Shown here one piece after another: positions 36,092-46,851 of a DNA stretch of 64,000 bases. The notes under the pieces are model-generated. The model was not told where the DNA came from and did no database searches. It saw only the letters and a list, made by a program, of their open reading frames with translations. Made by a program: the position numbers and the translations under genes. The DNA is from CSP1-4 sp963777975 (GTDB taxonomy: Bacteria; Chloroflexota; Limnocylindria; Limnocylindrales; CSP1-4): contig CAVZSO010000010.1 of NCBI GenBank assembly GCA_963777975.1, positions 248,001 to 312,000 on the forward strand, read 5' to 3'. Each line of letters starts with the position of its first letter. Positions within the stretch are counted from its first letter, which is position 1.

Positions 36092-36436
36092 TCACGACTG
36101 CACCCTCCGTCCTTCCATCGTCCGGGCCCCGAACGTGCCGGCCGGCAGGTGCACCTCGTGGCAGCGCACGCCGGCTGGACCAACGACCGCCGCGTGCTCC
36201 GTGCCGGCCGGCAGGTCGAGGCGCTCGCCGGCCTGCAACGCGATCGAGCGTCCCGTCTCGATCAGCTGGAACGTGATCGAGCCGGCCAGGCATTCGAGCG
36301 CCTTGTCGTAGTCGTGACGGTGGCCGGAATAGCGGCCGCCTGGCCCATCGCTCCAGTCGGAGCCGGTCGCACGATCGACGATGTCCGTCGGGACGCCTTC
36401 GGCGATCAACGCGGCGCGCAGCCCGTCGGCATCCAC
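36092..36436 (-). CDS. Cupin-domain protein
   Basis: A 114-aa single cupin. GHRHDYDKALECLAGSITF gives the first metal motif (H-x-H..E) and LDLPAGTEHAAVVG the second with its His. GTG 36436 lies two bases after the stop of the ferritin-VIT1 gene, so it is in the same transcript. The C-terminus beyond HLPAGTFGARTMEG is uncertain: a one-base indel would replace RRVQS by a sequence ending TLIAHEFANKPRPAPSEG and move the stop to 36036. Small cupins of this type are metal-binding; the ligand is unknown. Confidence 0.7.
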   Translation of the reverse strand: MDADGLRAALIAEGVPTDIVDRATGSDWSDGPGGRYSGHRHDYDKALECLAGSITFQLIETGRSIALQAGERLDLPAGTEHAAVVGPAGVRCHEVHLPAGTFGARTMEGRRVQS

Positions 36437-36440
36437 GATC

Positions 36441-37604
36441 TCAGCTCGCCGCCACGCCGATGAGCGACCCGACCGCGAAGGTCACGGCGGCGGCCAGGCC
36501 GCCGATACCCATCTGGCGAAGGCCGCTCCGCCACGCCGACTTGCCGGTCAGGAGGCTGACCGCGGCACCGACGAGGAAGAGCGCCAGGAGCGAGAAGCCG
36601 AGCGAAGCGATGAATGCGGCCGTGCCGTCGGCCAACAGATACGGGATGAGCGGCACCGCCGCGCCGACGACGAAGGCCAGGAACGAGCCGGCGGCCGCGC
36701 CCCAGGGTGATCCGAGCTCGGCGGGATCGAGGCCAAGCTCCTCGCGGACCTTGGTGTCGAGCGCCATCGTCGGGGTCGGCCATCAGGTGGTGCGCCATTC
36801 GCCGCGCGTCGGCATCGGGGATGCCCTTGCGCCGGTAGAGGGCAGCCAGCTCGGCCTCCTCCTGTTCGGGCATCACCCGCAGCTCCTCGCGCTCGAGCTC
36901 GATCTGGCGCTCGAAGAGCTCGCGCTGGCTCTGCATGCTGATCCACTCGCCGGCGCCCATCGAGAAGGCGCCGGCCAGCAGGCCCGCCACGCCGGCCAGC
37001 ACGATGACCTGGTCGTTGGCGTTGGCGCCGACCACGCCCATGACCAGCGAGAGGTTCGACACGAGGCCGTCGCTGATGCCGAAGATCGACGCGCGCAGGG
37101 TGCCCGACCGACCCGACACGTGCCACGACTCCGAGCTCGGCGCCACGACCGCAGCGGTCGGCGGCGTCCGCCGCCGGCGGCGACCGCGGCGTCCAGGTCG
37201 CCGGCGTCGAGCTGGCGCCAGATCTCGGCATGCGCCCGCTCGTCATCGATGATGGCGGCGACGTCGGGATGATCCTGGCCGAGATAGGCCTCCTCCTCGT
37301 CGCCCTCGAGGGACTTGACCAGCTCGGAGACCGAGGCAGTCCCGAAGAGCCTCGCCACCAGGACGATGAAGCGGATGCGAAGTCGGGCGCCATCCGGCGG
37401 CGGCACGATGGCGCCATCCTCGTGCAGGCGCTCCGCCCAGATGTCCGCATGCCTGCGTTCGTTCGTGGCGATCGTTCGAAAAGCGGCCGCGCGGCGCGGG
37501 TCGCGCTCGATCCCGGCCAGGCGGTCGTAGAGGATGATGGCGTCGCGTTCGAGCTTCAGATTGGCGAGGCTGCGCGCCTGCTCGTCGGGGGTCACGCAGC
37601 GCAT
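36441..37604 (-). CDS. Ferritin-like/VIT1 (CCC1) fusion, probable iron or manganese transporter (two frameshifts)
   Basis: About 387 aa. An N-terminal rubrerythrin-like domain (residues 1-150) has paired E..ExxH ligands: ERDAIILYDRLAGIE, NERRHADIW and DDERAHAEIW. The C-terminal VIT1 membrane domain has FGISDGLVSNLSLVMGV, GAFSMGAGEWISMQSQRE and a last four-helix part. The frame breaks near 37150 and near 36772; the net length stays a multiple of three. The family exports or sequesters Fe2+ or Mn2+. Start ATG 37604; GTG 37595 is an alternative. A small cupin gene follows directly. Confidence 0.85.
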
Positions 37605-37642
37605 CGTACCTGTGCGTGCCGCGAGCAGGGTGAGCCAAGCGG

Positions 37643-37648
37643 TACCCT
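37643..37648 (+). promoter_or_regulatory. -10 box TACCCT of leaderless ornithine cyclodeaminase gene
   Basis: TACCCT ends 6 bases before ATG 37655; no ribosome binding site. Confidence 0.5.
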
Positions 37649-37654
37649 TCGACG

Positions 37655-38656
37655 ATGCCATCCCGCCCGCCCATCCGATATCTCGATGCGGCCCAGGTCG
37701 AGGCCGCCATGCCCTCGGTCGAGGAGCGCATCCGGCTGGCCGAGGTCACGATGCGGGCCCTTGCTGGCGATGCGCAGCTGCCACCCAAGCTGGGCGTCGA
37801 ACCACGCCCGGCGGATGCGTTCGCCCACGCCATGCCGGCGTACCTGCCCGGATCTGATCCGACCGGCGCGGACGACCTGCTGGGCATGAAATGGGTCGTC
37901 GGCTTCCCCGGCAACGGCGCTATCGGCCTGCCCACCATCTCTGCCCTGGTCCTCCTCGACGATCCCCGGACCGGGTTTCCGATCGGCATCCTCGATGGCA
38001 CCCCGATCACCGCCCAGCGCACGGCCGCCGTCTCCGGCGTCGCCATCAGGCACTTCGCGCCGCGCGTCATCGGTCGAGCGGTGCGCGCCGCCCTCATCGG
38101 GTCGGGCGTGCAGGGCCGCAGCCACCTGCCGGTCCTCGGCCACCTCCTGCCCGGCCTGTCGCTGGCGGTCCACGATCGGCACCCGGAGCGCGCCGCGCAC
38201 CTCGCCGAGCTCGCCCGCGCCACGGCCGGCATCGCCGATGTCGAGGCGGCGCCAAGTGCCCAGGCCGCCATGGCCGACGCAGACGTCGTCGTCACCGCGG
38301 TCTCGTTCGGGACCGTGCGCCAGGTCGCGCCGCCGGACTGGCTGGCGCCCGATGCACTGGTCGTGGCCGTCGACTACGCGACGATGATCTCGGCGGCGGT
38401 CGCCCGTGAAGCCGCGATGTTCCTCGTCGACGAGCGCGGCCAGTTCGAGGCGAATCGCGCGAGCGGTGCCTTTGCCGACTACCCCGACCCGGCTGCCACC
38501 ATCGGCGAGGCCATCATCGCCGGCCGCGAGCGCCCGGCCGGTGGTCGGGTGCTCGTGTCGCACCTCGGCGTCGGCCTGGCCGACGTCATCTTCGGCAATG
38601 CCATCCTGGCCACCGCCACGAACGCCGGCGTCGGGGTGCTGCTCCAGGCAGGCTGA
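37655..38656 (+). CDS. Ornithine cyclodeaminase / mu-crystallin family protein
   Basis: A 333-aa NAD(P)-dependent enzyme. The dinucleotide fold is ALIGSGVQGRSHL near residue 145. MKWVVGFPGN carries the substrate lysine, and ILDGTPITAQRTAAVSGVA the substrate loop. Members include ornithine cyclodeaminase, alanine dehydrogenase and ketimine reductase, so the exact substrate is open. Leaderless ATG; convergent with the suf operon. Confidence 0.85.
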   Translation: MPSRPPIRYLDAAQVEAAMPSVEERIRLAEVTMRALAGDAQLPPKLGVEPRPADAFAHAMPAYLPGSDPTGADDLLGMKWVVGFPGNGAIGLPTISALVLLDDPRTGFPIGILDGTPITAQRTAAVSGVAIRHFAPRVIGRAVRAALIGSGVQGRSHLPVLGHLLPGLSLAVHDRHPERAAHLAELARATAGIADVEAAPSAQAAMADADVVVTAVSFGTVRQVAPPDWLAPDALVVAVDYATMISAAVAREAAMFLVDERGQFEANRASGAFADYPDPAATIGEAIIAGRERPAGGRVLVSHLGVGLADVIFGNAILATATNAGVGVLLQAG

Positions 38657-38684
38657 TCGACGGGCGGCCAGGCGAGCGGGGCGG

Positions 38685-39020
38685 CTACTCGTTGACGGGG
38701 ATGGGGCCCTCGGGCAGCTCGAGGACGATCCGATCGCCCTCGATGATCACCGGGTACATCGCCAGGGGCAGCTCGGCGGGCGGGTCGAGCGCCTCACCGG
38801 TGTCCAGGTCGAAGCGCGAGAGGTGCAGGGCGCAGGTGAGGGAGTCACCGGTCAGGAACCCCTGGTCGAGCTCGAAGTACTCGTGCGAGCAGATGCCCTG
38901 CATGGCGCGCATGCTGCCCTCGAGGTTGACGAGCAGGATGTCGGTGCCCTCGACCTGGACGCGCAGCATCGTGCCTGGGGCGACGTCCTCGAGCGCCCCG
39001 ACGTCGACACGACGGGTCAT
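38685..39020 (-). CDS. Rieske-type [2Fe-2S] ferredoxin
   Basis: A 111-aa Rieske protein. Cluster ligands are C-x-H (ICSHEY) and C-x2-H (TCALHLSRF), 17 residues apart. No signal peptide or anchor. It is the third gene of the suf operon, 36 bases after sufD, where such a protein often sits in Actinobacteria and Chloroflexota. It may carry electrons to Fe-S assembly, or serve as a non-heme oxygenase ferredoxin. Confidence 0.88.
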   Translation of the reverse strand: MTRRVDVGALEDVAPGTMLRVQVEGTDILLVNLEGSMRAMQGICSHEYFELDQGFLTGDSLTCALHLSRFDLDTGEALDPPAELPLAMYPVIIEGDRIVLELPEGPIPVNE

Positions 39021-39056
39021 GCGGTGCCGACCGGAAGGGTCACGCGAACGGTCGGG

Positions 39057-40474
39057 TCACGCGGCGCTGGAGCCGGTCAGCACGCCCTCCGACGCGATAC
39101 CTTCCACCGAGCCACCGTGGGCCTCGACCCACTTGAGCTCCAGCCGCGCCCGGAGGCGCTCCTGAACCGCCGGCAGCGGGATGCGAGCGACGACCGGCTC
39201 GAGGAAGGCGAGGGTGATGGCCTTGCGCGCCTCGTCCTGCGACAGGCCGCGGGTCATGGCGTAGAAGACCTGGCTCTCGTCGATCGGCGCCACGGAGCTG
39301 GCATGCGAGGCCCGACGGACGTCGGGTTGGTCGATCTCGAGCGAAGGGATGGTCACCGAGCGAGCCTTCTTGGCCAGCAGCATCCCGAACTCGCCGAGGT
39401 AGGAGTCGGTGCCATGCGCGCTCCGGTCGATGCGGATGAGGCCCTTGATGTAGGCCCGGGCGCGATCCTGGAAGACGCCCTTGGACAGCAGGTCACCGGT
39501 CGTGTCGGTGCCGGTGTGATGCGTGTAGGACGAGAGGTCGACGATCTGGCTGGCGCCTCCGAAGGCGATCTCGGCCTGGTGGACGCTGCTGCCCTGGCCG
39601 ACCAGGTGGTTGTCGATACGGCTCTTGCTCCACGCGCCACCGACGTGGGCGAGGGCCCAGGTCAAGGCCGCGTCGCGGCCGGTGGTCGCGGTGCGGGAGA
39701 CGAAGCCCACGGTCGTCGGGCCGAAGTCCTGGAGGCCGGCGACGTCGAGCGCGGAGCCATCGCCGAGGACCGCTTCGGTCGTCCCCCACCATTGGCTTTG
39801 GACGACGGTGGCCTCGGCGTCGACGCCAGCCCGCGACTCGGGTTCCTGCGCGGCACCTTCGAGCTCTTCGAGCAGGCCGGCCCGGGCGCGTTCGCCGAGG
39901 ATGATGACCGTCCGACCGACCAGCGCCGTGCCGGGTTCGGCGACGGTCCAGCGGACGACGATGGGGCCGTCGAGCTCGACCCCGTCGGGCACGTGAACGA
40001 GGATGCCGATCGAGGCGATGGCGCGCGAGACCTGGCCGAATCGATCGTCGGACCCGATGCTTCGACCGCCTTCGATGGCCGAACGCAGGAGCGCGGTCAG
40101 GCTCGGTCGGCGAAGCGCCTCGGCGAAGGTGCCCACGAAGACTCCCGCCTCGACCGCCTGACGCGACCGCGCGCGGCCGACCACACGGCCGGCGGCCACA
40201 TGGATGAGCGCGGCAGCGCCCTCGGGCAGCGCTGCGTCGTCGGCCGCGGCCGGGACGAGGCCATGGTCAGCTGCCGAGCCTGGTGTGACATCGTCGAAGC
40301 GGACCGGACGGAGGTCGAGGTAGGTCGTCCAGAGCGTGTTCGACTCATCGGGCAGATCGGCCACGAGGCGAACCGCATCCAGACGCTCGTCGAGGAGCCA
40401 GTCAGGCTCCTCGAGGTCGCGGCTCAGCTCGCGTGCCATGGCCTCCGTGGCGCCCGCCAGGAGGTCGGTCGAGG

Positions 40475-40478
<4 letters not shown>
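39057..40478 (-). CDS. sufD: Fe-S cluster assembly protein SufD
   Basis: A 473-aa scaffold subunit. The SufBD core beta-helix motifs are LSSYTHHTGTDTTGDLLSKG and RIDRSAHGTDSYLGEF; the C-terminal HASSVAPIDESQVFYAMTRGLS is diagnostic. It overlaps sufB by four bases (ATGA). Works with SufB and SufC to build and deliver clusters in the cytosol. Confidence 0.93.
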
Positions 40479-41881
<1,403 letters not shown>

Positions 41882-41942
41882 CGGTGCTCCCTACTGGCTG
41901 GGCTGAAGCGCTCACGACCTCCGCGCGTTAATCCCGACCTCC

Positions 41943-41971
41943 ATTATCGGATTTACCGCCGACAACGTCAA
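41943..41971 (-). promoter_or_regulatory. suf operon promoter (-35 TTGACG, 17 bases, -10 GATAAT)
   Basis: On the minus strand TTGACG (41971-41966) and GATAAT (41948-41943) are separated by exactly 17 bases, 62 bases before the sufB ATG. It is the best sigma70-type promoter in the window. An imperfect inverted repeat (TTAATCC at 41928-41934, GGATTTA at 41949-41955) overlaps the -10 and could be an operator for an Fe-S-sensing regulator. Confidence 0.65.
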
Positions 41972-41998
41972 TCGACGCATCGACCCGCGTGTACCGCA

Positions 41999-43555
41999 TC
42001 AGCGCACGGGAAGCGCCTCCGATGCTTGTTGCATCCGTTCGATCACGACCGCCCCGTCACCGGCCGACTCGAGCAGATTGGGCTGAACGAGGTCGACCAT
42101 GACCGTCGGGTGCAGGCGGATCTGGGCCGGGCGTGCGCCGATGAAGGTGACCTCCACGATGACCCCCTCGACGGTCTCCTCCGAGCGAGTCAGGTCGAAG
42201 ATGAGGTTCCCGAGCGAGTAGAAGACCGGATGGCCATCGACCTGTTCCATGGCGCCAGCCCAATGGCTATGGCTTCCCAGGATGAGCGCCGCGCCCGCCT
42301 CGACCAGCGCCCGCGCGTGAGCCCGTTGCCTGGCGGTCGGGGCGGCCTGGTACTCGACGCCCCAATGGGGCAAGACGACGACGACGTCGGCGCCGGCGCC
42401 GCGCGCTGCGGCGATGTCGGCGCGATAGCGGCCGGCGACCAGACGCGCGCTGCCAGCCCGTGTGGCGGTGGCGTTGTAGGCCGGCCGAACGGCGTCGTAC
42501 CCGAACAGCGCGACACGCTGTCCGGCGACATCGAACCATGCGGGGGCGTGGGCAGCCGCCCGGTTCCTGCCCGCCCCGACGTGGGCGATGCCCAGCCCAT
42601 CGAGGTGGCGGATCGTCTCGATGACGCCGCGCGGGCCCGCGTTGCCGATGTGGTTGTTGGCGATGGTGACGGCATCGATGCCGGCCTCCGCCAGGCCGGT
42701 CAGGAGCGCCGGATCGAAGGTGAAGACGAGCCCGTGCGGATGCCAGCGGAAGCCGTCCACGGCAGGGCCCTCCAGGTTGACCACGGCCAGGTCGGCGTCG
42801 CGGAACAGGGCTCGCAGGGCACCGGGGTGGCCCGTACGCTGCACCACCGGCATGCGATAGCCGGCCGCGGAGCAGCAGCGCCGTCTGGTGATCTCCGCCG
42901 TGCCCCCATCCCAGGGTTCATCCGCGCCCTTGCCCTGTCGAACGGTGCGCCGGTAGATCGATCGGTCGAGCATCACGTCGCCGCCGGCCACCAGCGTCCA
43001 CGTCGTCTGTGGGTCGAATGACGGCGCATCCGTGCCGGTTGCCGCCGGCACGAGCAGCGGCCAGCCGGCGACGTCCCGGAGGCGATCGTTGCCGAACAGG
43101 TCGACGCCGTCCACGGTCAGGGCACGCACGTCCGGCGTCACCTCGCTGGCCGGCAGCAGCCCCAGCGTTCTCGGGTCGGCGTTGACCGCCGCACGGATCG
43201 CATCGGAGGTCGATCCCGTCGCTCCCGGCAGCGAGCCGGCGACGAGGACGCGCCGATAGGCGGGATCCCTACCCTCCAGCGCCGCGTCGAGTCCGGCGCG
43301 TGAGATGCCAGCCGTCGCTGACCAGAAGCCGACCACCGGTACAAGAGCGATCGGCGACGGGGTCAGAGTTGGGATCGGGGTCGGAGATGGGATCGGGGTG
43401 GGAGATGGGGTCGAGGTCGGCAGCGGGATGGGTTTCGCCGGCGAGCTTTGGATGGCGCCTGTTGGCAGACTCGGTGCCGGTGTCGGTGACGGCTGCGTCG
43501 GCGCGCAGGACAACACGACGGCTGCCAACGCCGCGCTGATCCATCGCCGCGTCAT
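41999..43555 (-). CDS. CapA-like metallophosphatase lipoprotein
   Basis: About 518 aa. Lipoprotein signal peptide with lipobox VLSC near residue 16. A Pro/Thr/Ser spacer (PTSTPSPTPIPSPTPIP) follows, then an N-terminal domain, then the CapA/PgsA metallophosphatase domain with GGDVMLDR, VVNLEGPAV, IANNHIGNAG, LPHWGVEYQ and LGSHSHW. CapA proteins belong to poly-gamma-glutamate or capsule anchoring systems, but no pgsB/C lies nearby, so its role is uncertain. The start is ATG 43555; the frame continues upstream without signal-like sequence. An insertion with RRRCCSAAG lies after the first metal motif. Confidence 0.82.
   Translation of the reverse strand: MTRRWISAALAAVVLSCAPTQPSPTPAPSLPTGAIQSSPAKPIPLPTSTPSPTPIPSPTPIPTLTPSPIALVPVVGFWSATAGISRAGLDAALEGRDPAYRRVLVAGSLPGATGSTSDAIRAAVNADPRTLGLLPASEVTPDVRALTVDGVDLFGNDRLRDVAGWPLLVPAATGTDAPSFDPQTTWTLVAGGDVMLDRSIYRRTVRQGKGADEPWDGGTAEITRRRCCSAAGYRMPVVQRTGHPGALRALFRDADLAVVNLEGPAVDGFRWHPHGLVFTFDPALLTGLAEAGIDAVTIANNHIGNAGPRGVIETIRHLDGLGIAHVGAGRNRAAAHAPAWFDVAGQRVALFGYDAVRPAYNATATRAGSARLVAGRYRADIAAARGAGADVVVVLPHWGVEYQAAPTARQRAHARALVEAGAALILGSHSHWAGAMEQVDGHPVFYSLGNLIFDLTRSEETVEGVIVEVTFIGARPAQIRLHPTVMVDLVQPNLLESAGDGAVVIERMQQASEALPVR
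43371..43424. repeat. Three 18-bp tandem units in the CapA-like spacer
   Basis: gggatcgggg(t)cggagat at 43371-43388, a near copy at 43389-43406 and a degenerate third at 43407-43424. Each encodes six residues of the SPTPIP type. Confidence 0.65.
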
Positions 43556-43658
43556 CCAGGGCCTCGCACGGGCCCAGCGTACGGCCTCGCGTGGGCCTAG
43601 AGTCGGGCCTCGCAACGGGACGAGGCCCCGGCGGATCGCTATCAGATCAGACGGCGGA

Positions 43659-44072
43659 TCAATCCTCCGGATCGAGCGTCAGCGCGGCCGAGTTGATGCA
43701 GTAGCGGAGGCCAGTCGGGTCCGGGCCATCCTCGAAGACGTGTCCAAGGTGACCGCCGCACGCGCCACATTCGACCTCGGTCCGGGTCATGAAGAAGGAG
43801 CGGTCCGTTTCGGTGGTCAGCGCGGAGGGATCGGCTGGCTCGAAGAAGCTCGGCCAGCCGGTGCCGGATTCGAACTTCGCGTCCGACAGGAACAGCTCGG
43901 CACCGCAGCCGGCACAGCGGTACGTGCCCGATCGATGCTCGTTCCAGAGGGCGCCGCTGAACGGCCGTTCCGTCCCCTTCTGGCGCAGCACGCGGTACTG
44001 CTCGGGCGTCAGGGAGGCACGCCAATCGGCGTCGGTCTTGACTGATATGGGTGCGGGCTTGGTGTCCTTCAT
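43659..44072 (-). CDS. msrB: Peptide-methionine (R)-S-oxide reductase
   Basis: A 137-aa MsrB. Zinc cysteines C53/C56 (CAGC) and C102/C105 (CGAC), catalytic C125 in GLRYCINSAAL. Reduces methionine-R-sulfoxide in proteins. ATG 44072 is preceded by TACCCT at seven bases and no ribosome binding site: leaderless. Confidence 0.93.
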   Translation of the reverse strand: MKDTKPAPISVKTDADWRASLTPEQYRVLRQKGTERPFSGALWNEHRSGTYRCAGCGAELFLSDAKFESGTGWPSFFEPADPSALTTETDRSFFMTRTEVECGACGGHLGHVFEDGPDPTGLRYCINSAALTLDPED

Positions 44073-44079
44073 GCGAGTA

Positions 44080-44085
44080 AGGGTA
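44080..44085 (-). promoter_or_regulatory. -10 box TACCCT of leaderless msrB
   Basis: AGGGTA on the plus strand, 7 bases before the msrB ATG on the minus strand. Confidence 0.5.
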
Positions 44086-44185
44086 CGACCGGTATGTGGC
44101 GCGACGATGACGACGTCGGGAACGACGAGGCTTCCGCGTACCATGCGGCCAGCGGCGGCCCGTCACCGTCCCGCGGGAGGACCAC

Positions 44186-44671
44186 ATGGAGGACCGACTC
44201 CGACGCGAGCTCGTGAACGGGCTCCGCGGTGGCGACGCACACCAGGACTGGGAGGACGCGGCGGCCGACGTTCCGGACTGGGCCATCAACGCCCGACCGC
44301 CCAACGTGCAGTACTCGCCCTGGCACCTGCTCGAGCACGTGCGGCTCACGCAGCGCGACATCCTCGATTACATCCGCGAGCCGGACTACGTCGCGCCCGA
44401 CTGGCCGGCCGACTACTGGCCCGACGCGAATGCGACCACGACCCCGGAGGGGTTCTCGGCCAGCCTGGCGGCCTTCGTGGCCGACCGACAGGCCCTCGAG
44501 GCGATCATCGTGGATCCGACGACCGACCTGCACGCGCCGCTGGCCAATGGGCCACGGCACACGGTCCTGCGCGAGGTCCGTGTCGTGGCCAACCACAACT
44601 CGTACCACGTCGGCGAGTTCGGCATCCTGCGCCAGATCATGGGTAGCTGGCGCCCCCGAGGCGACGGGTAG
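44186..44671 (+). CDS. DinB-like four-helix protein
   Basis: A 161-aa protein of the DinB/YfiT type. The three metal His positions are plausible as WHLLEHVRL (H47 and H51) and NHNSYHVGEFG (near 139-145). These proteins include thiol transferases and unknowns. ATG 44186 follows GGGAGGA; a TACCAT -10 box is at 44139-44144. Divergent from msrB. Confidence 0.8.
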   Translation: MEDRLRRELVNGLRGGDAHQDWEDAAADVPDWAINARPPNVQYSPWHLLEHVRLTQRDILDYIREPDYVAPDWPADYWPDANATTTPEGFSASLAAFVADRQALEAIIVDPTTDLHAPLANGPRHTVLREVRVVANHNSYHVGEFGILRQIMGSWRPRGDG

Positions 44672-44830
44672 GCGCACCGCCGCGCGTTCGGACGGCGCCC
44701 CCGCCGGGTGATCGTGTCGCTTCGGTATGGGCTGGGGTAAGGCCTCGCAACCATCAGCCAGCGTTCAGGGAACCTGGCCAGCCTCCTGCTCGATCACGAA
44801 CTCGCCAGATACCAGGAGGAACGCGGACTC

Positions 44831-46159
44831 ATGACCGAGCACCTGCCACATCTTCACCCGACGCCGCGCGTCGCAGTGCATACCCAAGGCGCCACCAGGC
44901 TGCGGATGCGCCGGATCCTCGCCGGGTCCGCCGTCCTCGCGCTCAGCGGGGCCGTCGTCGGCTCCGGCGGCACGCTCGCGGCCATGGCGGTGGCGGGCGG
45001 CCTCGAGAGCCCCATGGTGGCGTCGCCAGCGAGCCCGATCACCGCGCGCCTCGCGAGCGTCACGCTGCCCGCAGGCGCCGGCACCGGAACGACGTCAGCG
45101 GTCGATCCCTCGGCCGACCCGGTCGTCTCGGCCTCCGCCGAGGTCAGCCCGGCCGTCGTGACCATCATCACCTCGAGCCAGGTCAGCGATACCTCGCTCG
45201 GCCAGGCTCCGGGCGGCACCCGACCCGACACTGGCTCCCAGGGTCAGTCCCAGTTCGGCATCCCGGACGGCCAGACGCCGGTCGGCCTGGGCTCAGGTCT
45301 CATCTTCGACGCGAATGGCTGGATCCTGACCAACCACCACGTCGTCGCCGACGGCGGCACGCTGACGGTCCAGCTGGCCGACGGCCGCTCGTTCCCGGCC
45401 ACGGTCTACGGCGCCGACACGCTGACCGACCTGGCGATCGTCAAGATCGATGCCACCGGGCTGCCTACGGCGACCCTCGGCGACTCGTCGGCCCTCGCCA
45501 TCGGCCAGACGGTCATCGCCGTCGGCGACCCGCTCGGCGAGTATCCCGGGACGGTCACGACCGGCGTCGTCTCGGGCGTCGGCCGCTCGCTGACCGACAC
45601 CGACATCAACCTCGACGACCTCATCCAGACGGACGCCGCGATCAACCCCGGCAACAGCGGCGGCCCGTTGATCGACGAGAACGGCGACGTCATCGGCATC
45701 GACACGGCGATGGCGAGCTCCGCCCAGGGCATCGGCTTCGCCATCCCCATCAACCTGGCGCGACCGCTGGCCGAGCAGGCGCTCGCAGGCAAGGCGCTGT
45801 CGCGGCCATGGCTCGGCATCCGCTACCAGCCGCTCGACGCCGGCGTCGCGACGCGCAACGGCCTGTCGGTCACCGAGGGAGCCTGGATCACCGGCGGTCC
45901 CACCGGTGCCGCGCTCGAGCCGGGCGGACCGGCCGAGAAGGCCGGGCTCAAGGAGAACGACGTCATCACCGCTGTCGATGGCACCAGCGTCAACGTCCAG
46001 CATCCGCTCATCGAGCTGGTCGGCCAGCATGCGCCGGGCGAGACGGTCACCCTGACGGTGCATCGCGGCTCCAGTGACATCTCGGTTCCGGTCACCCTCA
46101 CGACCCGCACGACGACCACGGAGACCACACCCGTCACGCCGACCCAGCCGACCCCCTGA
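44831..46159 (+). CDS. HtrA/DegP-type serine protease with PDZ domain
   Basis: A 442-aa membrane-anchored S1C protease. One N-terminal membrane segment (about residues 28-56), then a Ser/Thr/Gly-rich linker. The catalytic triad is H170 (TNHHVV), D200 (TDLAIVKI) and S276 (GNSGGPL). A single PDZ domain starts near residue 320 (PWLGIRYQ, GPAEKAGLKENDVI). Thr/Pro-rich tail. Probably faces the cell exterior and handles misfolded proteins. AGGAGGA at 44814-44820 lies ten bases before ATG. Confidence 0.92.
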   Translation: MTEHLPHLHPTPRVAVHTQGATRLRMRRILAGSAVLALSGAVVGSGGTLAAMAVAGGLESPMVASPASPITARLASVTLPAGAGTGTTSAVDPSADPVVSASAEVSPAVVTIITSSQVSDTSLGQAPGGTRPDTGSQGQSQFGIPDGQTPVGLGSGLIFDANGWILTNHHVVADGGTLTVQLADGRSFPATVYGADTLTDLAIVKIDATGLPTATLGDSSALAIGQTVIAVGDPLGEYPGTVTTGVVSGVGRSLTDTDINLDDLIQTDAAINPGNSGGPLIDENGDVIGIDTAMASSAQGIGFAIPINLARPLAEQALAGKALSRPWLGIRYQPLDAGVATRNGLSVTEGAWITGGPTGAALEPGGPAEKAGLKENDVITAVDGTSVNVQHPLIELVGQHAPGETVTLTVHRGSSDISVPVTLTTRTTTTETTPVTPTQPTP

Positions 46160-46191
46160 TCCCACGGACGATCGCGGTCACCGACGCTCCC

Positions 46192-46220
46192 GATAGCCCC
46201 GGCCGGTCGCCGGGGCTATC
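46192..46220. terminator. Strong hairpin after the HtrA-like gene
   Basis: A perfect 12-bp stem (GATAGCCCCGGC / GCCGGGGCTATC) with loop cggtc, 33 bases after the stop. No U-tract follows, as often in GC-rich genomes. Confidence 0.7.
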
Positions 46221-46260
46221 GCCGTTGTCGGGAGGCCTTGGCGCGAGACTCGTCGCCATG

Positions 46261-46266
46261 TAGCCT
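46261..46266 (+). promoter_or_regulatory. -10 box TAGCCT of leaderless GNAT gene
   Basis: TAGCCT ends 7 bases before GTG 46274. Its spacing supports the GTG start, which lies upstream of two frame breaks. Confidence 0.45.
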
Positions 46267-46273
46267 CAGCGCC

Positions 46274-46851
46274 GTGAGCGACCATCAGATCCCGGTTGAG
46301 GCTCGCCAGGCTCGACGAGGTCGACGACGATCGAGGCGCTCATGAAGCGCTCGATCCGCGACCACTTCCCCCTCGTCTACGACGCCCAGCAGACGGAGTC
46401 GAGCGTTCGATACGTCGCGGAGGTCGATCACACACTCGTCGAGGACGGCACGTACTTCGTCATCGAGGCTGACGATGGCCTCGTCGCGTGCGGCGGATGG
46501 AGCCGTCGGGACAAGCTCTACACCGGATCCGGTGACGCGGCCGGCGACGCACGGCTGCTCGAACCAGCCACCGAGCCGGCGCGCGTGCGGGCGATGTTCG
46601 TACGCGGCGACCAGGCGCGGAGAGGCCTTGGCACCCGCATCCTCGTGGCCTGCGAGGACGCGGCTCGCGCCGAGGGCTTCCGGATGCTGGCCCTGATGGC
46701 CACGCTGCCCGGGCTGTTGCTCTACGAGCACTACGGGTTCCGGTTGCTCGAGCGGACCGAGGTCTCGCTGCCTGACGGTGTCAAGCTCGCCTGCGCCGCG
46801 ATGGAGAAGCCCATCGCGGAACCGGCGCCATCGGGCCGCGATGGACCATGA
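46274..46851 (+). CDS. GNAT N-acetyltransferase (two frameshifts near the start)
   Basis: About 191 aa. From ATG 46342 the frame is intact: VRAMFVRGDQARRGLGTRIL is the acetyl-CoA-binding motif A and YEHYGFRLLERTEV motif B. Upstream, GTG 46274 begins SDHQIPVEAR; two surplus bases near 46316 and 46328 must be removed to join it through RLDEVDTIEALMKRS. Substrate unknown. Overlaps the start of the methyltransferase by 11 bases. Confidence 0.78.

Noticed and set aside
44769..44796. GGAACC as an ECF-sigma -35 box upstream of the HtrA-like gene
   Set aside because: No matching -10 (CGTC/TCTA-like) at 16-17 bases; a single hexamer is not enough.
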